DNA from: RPQJ01 sp041910015
Lineage (GTDB): Bacteria > Pseudomonadota > Gammaproteobacteria > Steroidobacterales > Steroidobacteraceae
Length of the DNA stretch: 64,000 bases
Direction of reading: 5' to 3'
NCBI GenBank assembly: GCA_041910015.1
Contig: JAYRRR010000105.1
Location: forward strand, 8,855 to 72,854
Position 1 is the first letter of the stretch. The number at the start of each line of letters is the position of its first letter. The position numbers and the translations under genes are program-made. The notes beneath the pieces are model-generated. The model had not been told where the DNA came from. It searched no databases and saw nothing but the letters and a program-made list of their open reading frames with translations. Below, piece by piece: positions 16,761 to 25,965 of the stretch.

Positions 16761-17248
16761 GCAGTGGCAGCGGCGCACGGCGCAGGTCGGGCAGATCGAA
16801 CCATACAGGTCTGAAGCAGCTCGGCGTGGCGACGGCCCAGCCGCAATCACCGACCGAGGCCGTCCTCGAGCGCGTGGCGAACCCGCATCCGCGCAAGGTC
16901 TATCTGGCACGGTTCGCAGCGCCGGAATTCACGTCGCTGTGCCCGATCACGGGCCAGCCCGACTTCGCCCATCTCGTCATCGACTATGCGCCGGCCCGCT
17001 GGCTCGTCGAGAGCAAGTCGCTGAAACTGTACCTCGCCAGCTTCCGCAATCACGGCGCGTTCCACGAGGATTGCACGCTCGCCATCGCCGGGCGGCTCGT
17101 CGACTTTCTCGCGCCGCGCTGGCTGCGCATCGGTGGCTACTGGTATCCGCGCGGTGGCATGCCGATCGACGTGTTCTGGCAGACGGGGCGGCCGCCGGTG
17201 AACCTGTGGATTCCCGACCAGGGTGTGCCGCCGTATCGCGGTCGCTGA
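16757..17248 (+). CDS. queF: NADPH-dependent 7-cyano-7-deazaguanine reductase QueF
   Basis: QueF reduces preQ0 to preQ1 in the queuosine tRNA-modification pathway. The family signature ESKSLKLYLASFRNHGAFHE is present at about residues 75-94, with the substrate-binding Glu. The catalytic cysteine lies in FTSLCPITGQPDF near residue 55. The protein is the short, single-domain type. GTG 16757 overlaps the stop of the peptidase remnant and gives 163 residues with a basic leader of about 20; a start inside that leader is also possible. Confidence 0.93.
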   Translation: MSSGSGARRRSGRSNHTGLKQLGVATAQPQSPTEAVLERVANPHPRKVYLARFAAPEFTSLCPITGQPDFAHLVIDYAPARWLVESKSLKLYLASFRNHGAFHEDCTLAIAGRLVDFLAPRWLRIGGYWYPRGGMPIDVFWQTGRPPVNLWIPDQGVPPYRGR

Positions 17249-17334
17249 TCCTGCCCGTCGCGCCTGGTCGCAGGCCGGGAAGGTGCCCGCGCGGTCGCGC
17301 GGGCGAGAGTTCTTGCTGCTCGAGGAGACACACC

Positions 17335-18831
17335 GTGACCACGACGCTACGCACGACGATCGTCGCCACGCTGCTGACGCTGGCCGCCAGCCACGCCGGC
17401 GGCATCCTCGCCGCCACCCGGGACGACACCGGGGCCAGCAAACCGCTGCGGCCGGTCACGGCCGCGCATGCAACACCCGTCAAGCGCGCCGCCGTCCATG
17501 CGGTCGACCAGCGCGCTGCGGAGCTCACAGCGCTCTCCGATCGCATCTGGGCCTATGCCGAGACGGCGCTCAAGGAACACCAGTCGGCAGCCGCGCTCGC
17601 GGACTACGCCGAGCGGCAGGGTTTCGAGGTGCGGCGTGGCGTCGCCGGGATGCCCACGGCCTTTGTCGCGACCTTCGGTTCGGGCCGCCCCGTGATCGGC
17701 GTCATGGGCGAGTACGACGCGCTGCCCGGCATTTCGCAGCAGGCGAGCCCGGTCAAGGAACCGCTGCAGGCCGGCGCGGCCGGTCACGGCTGCGGCCACA
17801 ACCTGTTCGGCGCCGCGAGCCTGGGCGCGGCGGTCGCGATCAAGGAGCAGATCGCTGCGGGCAAGCTGCAGGGGACCGTCCGTTTCTATGGCACGCCGGC
17901 CGAGGAGAACTACGGCGGCAAGATCTACATGGCGCGCGACGGTCTGTTCGACGGCATCGATGCGGTCCTCGCCTGGCATCCGGGCGACGAGACGCAGGCC
18001 GACATGGTGTCGAGCCAGGCCATGGTCGATCTGGGCATCGAGTTCCGCGGCAAGGCCGCGCACGCCGCGGGCGATCCGTGGAACGGCCGCAGCGCCGTCG
18101 ACGCGGCGGAGCTCTTCACCCACGGTGTCAACCTCATGCGCGAGCACATCAAGCCCACTTCGCGCCTGCACTACACGATCACGGACGCCGGCGACGTGCC
18201 GAACGTCGTTCCGGAGTACAGCCGTGTCTGGCTCTGGCTGCGCGACTGGCAGCGCGACGAGGTGGAGAGCCTGCTCGCCCGCACGCGCAAGCTCGTCGAG
18301 GGCGCTGCGATCATGACCGAGACGCAGGGCACGCTGAAGGTGCAGGGCGGCTCCTGGGACATGCTCGTCAACGCGACCGGCGAGCGGCTGCTGCACGCGA
18401 ACCTGCTGTGGCTCGGTCCGGCGACCTACACGAACGAGGAGCAGGCTTTCGCGAAGCAGATCCAGAAGGCGACGGGCGTGCCAGAGGTCGGCATGATGGC
18501 CGGCATCAATCCGTTGGAGAACCAGCCACAGGAAGGTGGCTCGACCGACGTTGCGGACGTGAGCTGGATTGCACCCACGCTGCACGTAACGGTTGCGACC
18601 TCGCCCAAGGACGCACCTTGGCACGCCTGGCCCGTGGTCGCGACCGCGGGCATGTCGATCGGCCACAAGGGCATGATCCGCGCGGCCAAGGTGCTCGCGG
18701 CCACGATGGTCGATCTCTACGAGCAACCGCGGACGCTCGCGGCGGTCCGGGCCGAATTCGAGGCCAGCAAGGGTGATACGGTCTACGAGGCCTACCTGCC
18801 GGACGGCCCACCGCCCGTGCCGAAGGACTGA
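17335..18831 (+). CDS. Exported M20-family amidohydrolase (AbgB-like)
   Basis: A 498-residue zinc-dependent amidohydrolase similar to the p-aminobenzoyl-glutamate hydrolase subunit AbgB and related M20 peptidases. A signal peptide is seen (IVATLLTLAASHAGGILAA). Metal-site motifs include GVMGEYDALPG, GHGCGHNLFGAAS near residue 155, and TPAEENYGGK. The dimerisation insert holds HAAGDPWNGRSAVDA. The start is a GTG preceded by a good ribosome-binding site (GAGGAGA). The export signal suggests scavenging of amidated amino-acid conjugates in the periplasm; the real substrate is not known. Confidence 0.88.
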   Translation: MTTTLRTTIVATLLTLAASHAGGILAATRDDTGASKPLRPVTAAHATPVKRAAVHAVDQRAAELTALSDRIWAYAETALKEHQSAAALADYAERQGFEVRRGVAGMPTAFVATFGSGRPVIGVMGEYDALPGISQQASPVKEPLQAGAAGHGCGHNLFGAASLGAAVAIKEQIAAGKLQGTVRFYGTPAEENYGGKIYMARDGLFDGIDAVLAWHPGDETQADMVSSQAMVDLGIEFRGKAAHAAGDPWNGRSAVDAAELFTHGVNLMREHIKPTSRLHYTITDAGDVPNVVPEYSRVWLWLRDWQRDEVESLLARTRKLVEGAAIMTETQGTLKVQGGSWDMLVNATGERLLHANLLWLGPATYTNEEQAFAKQIQKATGVPEVGMMAGINPLENQPQEGGSTDVADVSWIAPTLHVTVATSPKDAPWHAWPVVATAGMSIGHKGMIRAAKVLAATMVDLYEQPRTLAAVRAEFEASKGDTVYEAYLPDGPPPVPKD

Positions 18832-18849
18832 GATCCAGCATGGTATAGT

Positions 18850-18974
<125 letters not shown>

Positions 18975-19021
18975 GCCCGACGCTCGCTGCCGCCACTGCC
19001 CGGGGAGCCACCCGTCCGCCG

Positions 19022-20659
19022 ATGAGTTACCTCGTCCTCGCCCGCAAGTGGCGTCCGCGCACGTTCGACCAGCTCGTCGGCCAGGACCACGTCCGCCGCG
19101 CGCTCACCAATGCACTCGACAGCGGACGCATCCACCACGCGTTCCTGTTCACCGGGACGCGCGGTGTGGGCAAGACGACGATCGCGCGGATTTTCGCCAA
19201 GTCGCTCAACTGCGAAGCCGGGGTCTCCTCGACGCCCTGTGGCCAGTGTTCCACCTGCATCGACGTCGACGCCGGCCGGTTCGTCGATCTGATCGAGGTC
19301 GACGCCGCCTCGCGCACCAAGGTCGACGACACGCGCGAGCTGCTCGACAACGTGCAGTACGCACCGGCGCGTGGCCGCTACAAGGTGTATCTCATCGACG
19401 AGGTGCACATGCTCTCGGCGCACTCGTTCAACGCGCTGCTGAAGACGCTCGAGGAGCCGCCGCCACACGTCAAGTTCCTGCTGGCCACGACCGATCCGCA
19501 GAAGCTGCCGGTCACGGTGCTGTCGCGCTGCCTGCAGTTCCACCTGCGGCGGCTGCCGCTGCCGCTGATCTGCGAGCGCCTGGCGATGATCGCGCAGGCC
19601 GAGCAGGTCGAGTTCGAGCCCGCCGCGCTGCGCGCGGTGGCGCGTGGGGCCGAGGGCAGCATGCGCGATGCGCTGTCGCTGCTCGACCAGGTGCTGGCTT
19701 TCGGCGGCGGCAAGGCGCTCGACGCGGAGGTTCGTGCGTTGCTCGGCACCCTCGACCGCAAGCACGTCCAGGGCATCCTGGCGGCGCTCGCCGCCAGGGA
19801 CGGTGCGGCGCTGCTGCGGCAGGCTGCGCAACTGGACGAGCGCGCGCCCGACTACGACCAGGCGCTCGGCGAGCTCTCCGCGGCGATCCAGCGCATGGCG
19901 CTGCTGCAGGCGCTGCCGGAGCTGCCGCCCGGGGACGACGAGGAAGAGGACGCCTTGCTGCGGGAACTGGCGGCGAGGTTCGCCGCCGAAGACCTGCAAC
20001 TCCTCTACCAGATCGCGATCAACTCGCGCCGCGACCTCGATTACGCGCCGGATGCGCGCGCCGGCTTCGAGATGGCGTTGCTGCGCATGCTCGCGTTCCG
20101 GCCGCAATCCCTCGCACCGGTGGCTCCCGCGGGGGCCGGCAGCCACGGTGCGCGACCGGCGGTGGCCCGGGCCGCGCCTCCGACGCGGTCGGCCGGCGGC
20201 GCTCAGGACAGGGCGGCGGCCGGTGCCGAGGAGACGGTTTCCCGTCGTGCGGCGGACCCGTCCGTGCGTGCCAAGGAGGGCTCCTGGGACAGCCTGGCCA
20301 CCACGCTGGGGCTGCAGGGGCCGACGAAGCAGTTCGCTGCGCACTGCGTGCTGCTCGAGCGGCGCCCTGGCCTCGTGCGGCTGCAGCTCGACCCGGCCGG
20401 CGAGTCGTTCCGACGCCCGCAGATCGAGCAGCGCATCGCGCAGTTGCTCACGGAACACTGTGGTGAGCCGACGCGGCTCGAGATCGTGCTGGCCGAACGC
20501 GCCGGCGAACTCCTGACGCCGGCGAAGCGCGAAGCGATCGCCAACGAGGACCGGCAGCGCGCGGCCGAGCAGTCGATCGACAGCGATCCCGCCGTGCGCC
20601 AGATGCGCGAGGTCTTCGGCGCCACCGTCAGGCCCGGCTCTGTCAAGCCGCTGTCCTGA
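19022..20659 (+). CDS. dnaX: DNA polymerase III subunit gamma/tau
   Basis: DnaX is the motor of the clamp loader that places the beta clamp on DNA. The Walker A loop GTRGVGKT is at residues 45-52, zinc-ligand cysteines are at 64, 73, 76 and 79, and Walker B reads YLIDEVHML near residue 125. The third domain, the Ala/Arg-rich linker (about 375-420) and a tau-like carboxy-terminal domain follow. At 545 residues it is shorter than the E. coli tau form. No run of A residues resembling the E. coli slippery sequence is visible, so separate gamma production by frameshifting is not supported. The ATG follows a GGGGAGCC site. Confidence 0.96.
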   Translation: MSYLVLARKWRPRTFDQLVGQDHVRRALTNALDSGRIHHAFLFTGTRGVGKTTIARIFAKSLNCEAGVSSTPCGQCSTCIDVDAGRFVDLIEVDAASRTKVDDTRELLDNVQYAPARGRYKVYLIDEVHMLSAHSFNALLKTLEEPPPHVKFLLATTDPQKLPVTVLSRCLQFHLRRLPLPLICERLAMIAQAEQVEFEPAALRAVARGAEGSMRDALSLLDQVLAFGGGKALDAEVRALLGTLDRKHVQGILAALAARDGAALLRQAAQLDERAPDYDQALGELSAAIQRMALLQALPELPPGDDEEEDALLRELAARFAAEDLQLLYQIAINSRRDLDYAPDARAGFEMALLRMLAFRPQSLAPVAPAGAGSHGARPAVARAAPPTRSAGGAQDRAAAGAEETVSRRAADPSVRAKEGSWDSLATTLGLQGPTKQFAAHCVLLERRPGLVRLQLDPAGESFRRPQIEQRIAQLLTEHCGEPTRLEIVLAERAGELLTPAKREAIANEDRQRAAEQSIDSDPAVRQMREVFGATVRPGSVKPLS

Positions 20660-20731
20660 GCGGATGGGGCGCGCGGCCGTGGCCGTGCGGGGCGACACTG
20701 AACAGACCTTCGATGCAGGAGAAACGACGCG

Positions 20732-21055
20732 ATGAAAGGCGGCATTGGCAACATGATGAAGCAGGCGCAACTGCTGCAGGCCAACATGCAGAAGGCGCAG
20801 GCGGAGATCGCCGCCATGGAAGTCACCGGCGAGTCCGGTGGCGGCATGGTCAAGGTCACGCTCAACGGCAAGCACGAGGCCAGACGCGTGCAGATCGATC
20901 CGGCGGTGCCGCTCGACGACCGCGAGATGATCGAGGACCTCGTCGCCGCAGCGATCAACGACGCGGCGCAGCGTCTCGAGCAGCAGACGCAGCAGCGCAT
21001 GGCCGCGGCGATGGGCGGCATGAATCTCCCGGCCGGTCTCAAGCTGCCGTTCTGA
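20732..21055 (+). CDS. ybaB: Nucleoid-associated protein YbaB/EbfC family
   Basis: A 107-residue DNA-binding protein of the YbaB/EbfC family, which forms dimers shaped like tweezers and coats the nucleoid. The amino-terminal glycine- and methionine-rich segment (GNMMKQAQLLQANMQKAQ), the central VTGESGGGMVKVTLNGKHE and the acidic late helix with DLVAAAINDAAQR are all typical. It sits between dnaX and recR, its standard location, and is preceded by a GGAG site eight bases upstream of the ATG. Confidence 0.96.
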   Translation: MKGGIGNMMKQAQLLQANMQKAQAEIAAMEVTGESGGGMVKVTLNGKHEARRVQIDPAVPLDDREMIEDLVAAAINDAAQRLEQQTQQRMAAAMGGMNLPAGLKLPF

Positions 21056-21074
21056 GCCGCAGGGCCCGCCGACC

Positions 21075-21671
21075 GTGCTGTATCCCCCGTCGCTCAGCCG
21101 GCTGATCGAGGCCTTCCGCTGCCTGCCGGGCGTGGGGCCGAAGTCGGCGCAGCGCATGGCCTTTCACCTGCTCGAGCGCGACCGGGACGGCGGCCGCGAG
21201 ATCGCAGCCGCGCTCGTGGACGCGATGCAGACGCTTGGGCATTGCCGGCGCTGCCGCATGTTCGCCGACGGCGACCTCTGCCCGGTCTGTCGTTCCACCG
21301 CCCGGGAGACCTCGCTGCTCTGCGTCGTCGAGTCGCCCGCCGACGTCGTCGCGATCGAGCAGACGGCCAGCTACCGGGGGCTGTATTTCGTGCTGATGGG
21401 GCACCTGTCGCCGCTGGACGGCGTCGGGCCGCAGGAGATCGGCATCGGCGCCTTCGAGAAGCTGCTCGGCGAAGGCGAGGTCCGCGAGGTGATCCTCGCC
21501 ACGAACCCGACGGTCGAAGGCGAGGCCACCGCGCACTTCCTCGCCGAGGTCGCCGCGCGCTTCGGGCTGCGCGCCACGCGCATCGCCCACGGCGTGCCCG
21601 TGGGAGGCGAGCTCGAATACGTCGACGGCGGCACGCTGGCCCACGCGCTCGCCGGTCGCCAGGCGATCTGA
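21075..21671 (+). CDS. recR: Recombination protein RecR
   Basis: RecR acts with RecO and RecF in RecA loading at single-strand gaps. The helix-hairpin-helix near residue 17 (CLPGVGPKSAQRMA), a four-cysteine zinc module (residues 57, 60, 69, 72) and the Toprim domain (VVESPADVVAIE, then ATNPTVEGEAT) are present in order. The protein has the usual 198 residues. The start is a GTG 19 bases after ybaB, and the dnaX-ybaB-recR order is conserved across the class. Confidence 0.96.
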   Translation: MLYPPSLSRLIEAFRCLPGVGPKSAQRMAFHLLERDRDGGREIAAALVDAMQTLGHCRRCRMFADGDLCPVCRSTARETSLLCVVESPADVVAIEQTASYRGLYFVLMGHLSPLDGVGPQEIGIGAFEKLLGEGEVREVILATNPTVEGEATAHFLAEVAARFGLRATRIAHGVPVGGELEYVDGGTLAHALAGRQAI

Positions 21672-21692
21672 AGCCGCCTGTGCGGCCCGCAA

Positions 21693-21740
21693 CCGAACGC
21701 CAGGACACCAGGTGTCCGGCACCAGGCGCCACGCGTTCGG
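21693..21740. repeat. Nested palindromes between recR and the lipid cluster
   Basis: Outer arms CCGAACGC (21693-21700) and GCGTTCGG (21733-21740) enclose an odd palindrome GGACACCAGGTGTCC (21703-21717), which overlaps GGTGTCCGGCACC. The motif resembles the short REP-type palindromes mobilised by REP-associated tyrosine transposases, and it could also serve as a terminator for recR or an operator for the acyl-CoA dehydrogenase operon that starts 84 bases later. No run of T follows it, so simple intrinsic termination is not clear. Confidence 0.5.
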
Positions 21741-21823
21741 AAGCCTAACTTTCAGCAGGGTGCGTTCCGGGCGCCTGCATGCCATCGTCCGCCGCGCCAC
21801 TGTACAGGCGTTGAGGAGCGAAC

Positions 21824-23056
21824 ATGTCCGACTACGTCCCGCTGCCGCTGAGCGGCACCGAACCGCCGCTGTCCGAGATGGAGCGGACGGTCCAGGACAA
21901 CGTCCACCGCTTTGCCGTCGAGGTCATGCGCCCGCTCGGACCGGTGCTCGATGGCATGTCGGCCGAGGCGGTCATCGCCGCGGACTCGCCGCTCTGGGGC
22001 GCGCTCGCGAAAGCGGCCGGTCTCGGCCTGTCCATCACCGCGATGATGGACCTGCCACCGGTGGAGCGTGTCAGGCTGCTGGCGATCGCAACCGAGGAGC
22101 TGGCCTGGGGCGACGGCGGTCTCGGCGGCATCGTCCTCTGCAACAACTTCCCGGTGATGTACTCGCTGCTCGCGGGCAACCTCGCGATGGCGAAGTACTC
22201 GGAGGGCAAGCTCGGCTGCTGGGCCATCACCGAGCCCGACCATGGCAGCGACATGCTCGATGCGACGGGGCGGCTGGTCGCTCCGAATGGCGCTTACGGC
22301 AAGCCGAACTGCACGGCGCGCATCGTCGGCGACAAGGTCGTCATCAGCGGCCAGAAGTCGGCCTGGGTCTCGGGGGCCATGACTGCGCAGGTCTGCGCGC
22401 TGTTCTGTCACTATCAGGACGACGCGGGCGGCGCGCGGCCCGGCGTCGCCGTGGTCGTGCCGCTCGACCTGCCGGGTGTCTCGCGTGGCAAGCCGCTCGA
22501 CAAGCTCGGCTTTCGTGGCCTGAACCAGGGAGAGCTGTTCTTCGACGGCGTCGAAGTGCCGATCGCGCACCTGCTCGCCGGGCCGGAAACCTACCAGGAG
22601 CTCGCCTACCGCATGCTCTGCGAGGCGAACCCGCACGTCGGCTGCTGCGCCGTGGGCCTCGCCCGCGCCGCGTTCGAGCACGCCTGGGGCTACGCGCACC
22701 GGCGTCGCCAGGGCGGCGTGGTGTTGATCCAGCACCAGAACGTGCGACTGCGGCTGTTCGAGATGTTCCGCAAGATCGAAGCCTCGCGCGCACTGGTGCG
22801 CCGCGTCATGGAATACAACGCGACGGCGCCGCGGCCGTCCATGCTCGCGTCGACGTCGGCCAAGGTCACGGCCACGCAGACGGCGTTCGAGGTCGCCTCG
22901 GATGCGCTGCAGATGTTCGGCGGCTACGGCCTGAGCCGCGAATTCCCGATGGAGAAGCTGTTCCGCGACGCGCGTTCGCTGCTCGTCGCCGACGGCACCA
23001 ACGAGGTGCTCGCGCTGAAGGGCGCCCTCGACCTCGTCAATCCGGAATGGCTCTGA
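21824..23056 (+). CDS. Acyl-CoA dehydrogenase
   Basis: A 410-residue flavoprotein that introduces a double bond in an acyl-CoA thioester. All three domains are present: helical amino-terminus, a beta domain with GCWAITEPDHGSDM (FAD/substrate loop, near residue 130) and WVSGAMTAQV, and a helical end with ALQMFGGYGLSREFPMEKLFRD. The motif VADGTNEVLALKG is near the carboxy-terminus. The ATG is preceded by GAGGAGCG. It is followed closely by a thiolase and a CoA ligase, so it likely performs the oxidation step of a beta-oxidation-type route; the substrate is not evident. Confidence 0.9.
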   Translation: MSDYVPLPLSGTEPPLSEMERTVQDNVHRFAVEVMRPLGPVLDGMSAEAVIAADSPLWGALAKAAGLGLSITAMMDLPPVERVRLLAIATEELAWGDGGLGGIVLCNNFPVMYSLLAGNLAMAKYSEGKLGCWAITEPDHGSDMLDATGRLVAPNGAYGKPNCTARIVGDKVVISGQKSAWVSGAMTAQVCALFCHYQDDAGGARPGVAVVVPLDLPGVSRGKPLDKLGFRGLNQGELFFDGVEVPIAHLLAGPETYQELAYRMLCEANPHVGCCAVGLARAAFEHAWGYAHRRRQGGVVLIQHQNVRLRLFEMFRKIEASRALVRRVMEYNATAPRPSMLASTSAKVTATQTAFEVASDALQMFGGYGLSREFPMEKLFRDARSLLVADGTNEVLALKGALDLVNPEWL

Positions 23057-23066
23057 GGGCGCGCGC

Positions 23067-24305
23067 ATGAAGATGAACGCCTACGTCGCCGGCGTCGGCA
23101 TGACGAAGTTTGGCAAGCAGCTCGACAAGACGCTGAAGGCGCTCGCGGGTGAGGCGATCCGGGCCGCACTGGCGGATGCGGGTCTCGACGGCTCGGCCCT
23201 GCAGGCCGCCTGGATGGGCAACGCGGCCGCCGGCGTGGTGACGGGCCAGGAGATGATCCGCGGCCAGGTCGCCTTGCGCGAGATGGGCATCGGCCGGATC
23301 CCGGTCGTCAACGTCGAGAACGCGTGCGCGTCGTCCTCGACGGCGTTCCAGCAGGCGGCCGCGATGGTGACCGCGGGATTCCACGACATCGTGCTCGCCT
23401 GCGGCAGCGAAAAGCTGTTCCACGAGGACAAGGCGAAGAGCTTCGCGGCGTTCACCGGCGCGGTCGACGTCGAGAACCCCGACGCCGCGCTCGACATCCT
23501 GCGTCACATGGCGGCCGGCAGCGGCATCGAGTACGACGCCACCGGTGCCGGCACGACGCGCTCGATCTTCATGGACATCTATGCCGTCATGGCGCGCCGG
23601 CATATGCGGCAGTACGGCAGCACGAAGGAGCACTTCGCGATGGTCACCGCGAAGAACTCGTTCCACGGCAGCCTCAATGCACGTGCGCAGTTCCAGGAAG
23701 TCATGACCGTGGCCGACGTGCTCGCGGCGCGCGCGGTCGTCGAGCCGCTCACGCTGCCGATGTGCTCGCCGATCGGCGATGGCGCCGCCGCGGTGATCCT
23801 CGTGAGCGAGCGCAAGGCGCGGGAGCTCGGCCTGACGAACAATGTGAAGGTCGTCGCGTCCGCGCTGGTGTCGGGCTGGGACCTGAGCGGGCCCGGCGAA
23901 TCGGTCGGTGCGCTCGCGGCGCACCAGGCCTACGAGGCCGCCGGCATCGGCCCGGCGGACGTGTCCTGCGTCGAGCTGCACGATGCCTCGGCGCCGTCGG
24001 AGATCGTCGCCTACGAGTACCTCGGGCTGTGCGGGCCAGGGCAGGGCATCGAGCTGATCGAGTCGCAGGCGACGCGACTCGGCGGCCGCGTGCCGGTGAA
24101 CACCTCGGGTGGCCTGCTGCGCAAGGGGCACCCGGTCGGCGCGACCGGCTGCGCGCAGATCGTCGAACTGACGGAGCAGTTGCAGGGCCGCGCGGGCCGG
24201 CGCCAGGTCGAGGGCGCGCGTGTCGCGCTTGCGCACAACGGCGGCGGCGCCATCGGTCGCGACGCGGCGGCCACGGTCGTGACGCTGCTGCAGGCTGTCG
24301 GCTGA
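23067..24305 (+). CDS. Thiolase-family protein (SCP-x-like)
   Basis: A 412-residue thiolase-fold protein of the lipid-transfer/SCP-x type, which would cleave a 3-ketoacyl-CoA with coenzyme A. The nucleophilic cysteine lies in NVENACASSSTAF near residue 90. Later motifs are VSCVELHDASAPSE (about 300) and NTSGGLLRKGHPVGATG (about 345), where His and Gly form the active site. The usual GGG turn near the end (NGGGAIGRDAA) is present. It begins ten bases after the acyl-CoA dehydrogenase and ends one base before the ligase. Confidence 0.9.
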   Translation: MKMNAYVAGVGMTKFGKQLDKTLKALAGEAIRAALADAGLDGSALQAAWMGNAAAGVVTGQEMIRGQVALREMGIGRIPVVNVENACASSSTAFQQAAAMVTAGFHDIVLACGSEKLFHEDKAKSFAAFTGAVDVENPDAALDILRHMAAGSGIEYDATGAGTTRSIFMDIYAVMARRHMRQYGSTKEHFAMVTAKNSFHGSLNARAQFQEVMTVADVLAARAVVEPLTLPMCSPIGDGAAAVILVSERKARELGLTNNVKVVASALVSGWDLSGPGESVGALAAHQAYEAAGIGPADVSCVELHDASAPSEIVAYEYLGLCGPGQGIELIESQATRLGGRVPVNTSGGLLRKGHPVGATGCAQIVELTEQLQGRAGRRQVEGARVALAHNGGGAIGRDAAATVVTLLQAVG

Positions 24306-24306
24306 C

Positions 24307-25935
24307 GTGCGCGCATTCGATCCGCGGACCCTGGCGGGCGTCATTCAGCACTGGGCGGCGACGAAGCCCGACCTGCTGGTGCTCGTGGTCGAGGGTGCCG
24401 GCGTCCGCGAGGACGAAACGCGCACGTATGCGCAGCTCTGGGAGCGCGGCCAGGCGCTCGCGGCCGGCCTGCAGCGGCTCGGAGTGCGGCCGGGCGACAA
24501 GCTCGGCACGCTGCTCGCGAACCACGCCGAGTTCGTCGACCTCATGGTCGCCGCGGCGCTGGCCGGAGCCGTGCTCGTGCCGGTCGACCCGCGCACGCGC
24601 GGCGAGAAGCTCGTCTACATGTTCGCGGCCGCGCACTGCAAGGGTGTGATCGCGGCTGACTACGCGCTGGCTGAACTGCTCAGGACGCGCGAGCGCCTGC
24701 CCGACCTGCAGTGGATCGTCGGCCTGCCCACCGACGAGGGCAAGGCCACGACCGCGCAATTGCAGGCGGCTGGCGTTCGGCCCTATGGCGAGGTCGCGGG
24801 TTGCGATGCGCGGGGTGTCGAGTTCCCGGGTTCGGGCGCGGACGAGCCGATGGAGCTGATCTACACGTCCGGCACGACGGGCGACCCGAAAGGCATCGTG
24901 CTCACGCATCGCCGCTACTGCGAGACCGCGCAGGCGACGCCGACGCTGTTCGGGTTCCGCCCCGACGACCGGCTGTACTCGGGCCTGTCGCTGACACACG
25001 CGAATGCGCAGGTCATCACGCTCGGCACCTCGCTGGTCAACGCGATTCCCTGCGTGCTGTCGCGGCGCTTCTCGAAATCGAGGCTCTGGGACATCACGCG
25101 CCGGTACGGCTGCACGAACTTCACGCTGCTGGGTGGCATGACCACGGCCGTCTATGCCGAGCCGCCGCGCCCGGACGATGCCGGGCATCCCGTGCGCAGC
25201 GTCATCTCGGCCGGCATGCCCGCGGCGATCTGGAACGAGTTCCGCCGCCGTTTCGGCGTCGAGATCTACGAGTTTTACGGCGCCGCCGAAGGCGGGCTCA
25301 CCGGCAACCCACCGGGCGTCGGCCCCGTGGGCAGCATCGGCAAGCCGATTCCGACGCTCGTGCACCGGATCGTCGACGAGCAGGGTCAGGACGTGCCGCG
25401 GGATGCGAACGGCGAGCGCGTCGGTGAAATCCTGTTCCGCCACCGGGACGGCACGCCGTTCCAGGTCGAGTACTACGGCCAGCCCGAGGCGAGCGCGCGC
25501 AAGTGCGCCGGTGGCTGGCTGCACATGGGCGATGTCGTGCGCGAGGACGCGGACGGCTGGCTGTATTTTCTTTGTCGCAAGGGCAGCGGCATCCGGCGCA
25601 ACGGCGATTTCATCAACGCCGCGTTCATCGAGAAGGTGATCGCCGAGATGCCCGAGGTCGATGACGTGTACGTTTATGGCATCCCCGCCGCGAACGGCGT
25701 GCCGGGAGAGAAGGACGTCGTCGCGGCGGTGGTGCCGAAGGATCCGGAACTCGCGGCGTTCGACGTGCAGCGCCTGTTCCGCATCTGTCGCGCCGGTCTC
25801 GAGCCGAATTTCGTGCCAAGCCACCTGCAACTGCTGCACGCGATCCCGAAGACGGCCTCCGAGAAGCCGCAGGACAGGTTCCTGCTCGAGGCCTTCAGCA
25901 ACGACCCCGGCACCGTCCACACCGAGGTACGGTGA
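24307..25935 (+). CDS. AMP-dependent acyl-CoA synthetase/ligase
   Basis: A 542-residue adenylate-forming enzyme that activates a carboxylic acid as an acyl-AMP and transfers it to coenzyme A. The phosphate-binding loop LIYTSGTTGDPKGIVLTH is near residue 185, the FYGAAEGG motif near 325, and WLHMGDVVREDADGWLYF near 410, with the hinge region after it. The short carboxy-terminal domain lacks an obvious catalytic Lys in the usual PKT-type context beyond IPKTASEKPQD, which supplies one. The GTG start is two bases after the thiolase stop. It resembles crotonobetaine- and caiC-type ligases in outline. Confidence 0.9.
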   Translation: MRAFDPRTLAGVIQHWAATKPDLLVLVVEGAGVREDETRTYAQLWERGQALAAGLQRLGVRPGDKLGTLLANHAEFVDLMVAAALAGAVLVPVDPRTRGEKLVYMFAAAHCKGVIAADYALAELLRTRERLPDLQWIVGLPTDEGKATTAQLQAAGVRPYGEVAGCDARGVEFPGSGADEPMELIYTSGTTGDPKGIVLTHRRYCETAQATPTLFGFRPDDRLYSGLSLTHANAQVITLGTSLVNAIPCVLSRRFSKSRLWDITRRYGCTNFTLLGGMTTAVYAEPPRPDDAGHPVRSVISAGMPAAIWNEFRRRFGVEIYEFYGAAEGGLTGNPPGVGPVGSIGKPIPTLVHRIVDEQGQDVPRDANGERVGEILFRHRDGTPFQVEYYGQPEASARKCAGGWLHMGDVVREDADGWLYFLCRKGSGIRRNGDFINAAFIEKVIAEMPEVDDVYVYGIPAANGVPGEKDVVAAVVPKDPELAAFDVQRLFRICRAGLEPNFVPSHLQLLHAIPKTASEKPQDRFLLEAFSNDPGTVHTEVR

Positions 25936-25965
25936 CGACCCGACATCCAGCGGAGCGCATCCATC

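Noticed and set aside
16345..18831. An 828-codon frame including the M20 amidohydrolase
   Set aside because: Only the part from GTG 17335 has a signal peptide and family similarity; the upstream part runs through the peptidase remnant and queF in another frame.
18844..18849. TATAGT as the promoter of the 4.5S RNA
   Set aside because: It would start transcription inside the RNA as delimited by its closing helix, and there is no matching -35 box.
19022..20659. Programmed frameshift in dnaX to make gamma
   Set aside because: No A-rich slippery heptamer like that of E. coli is visible around the linker region.
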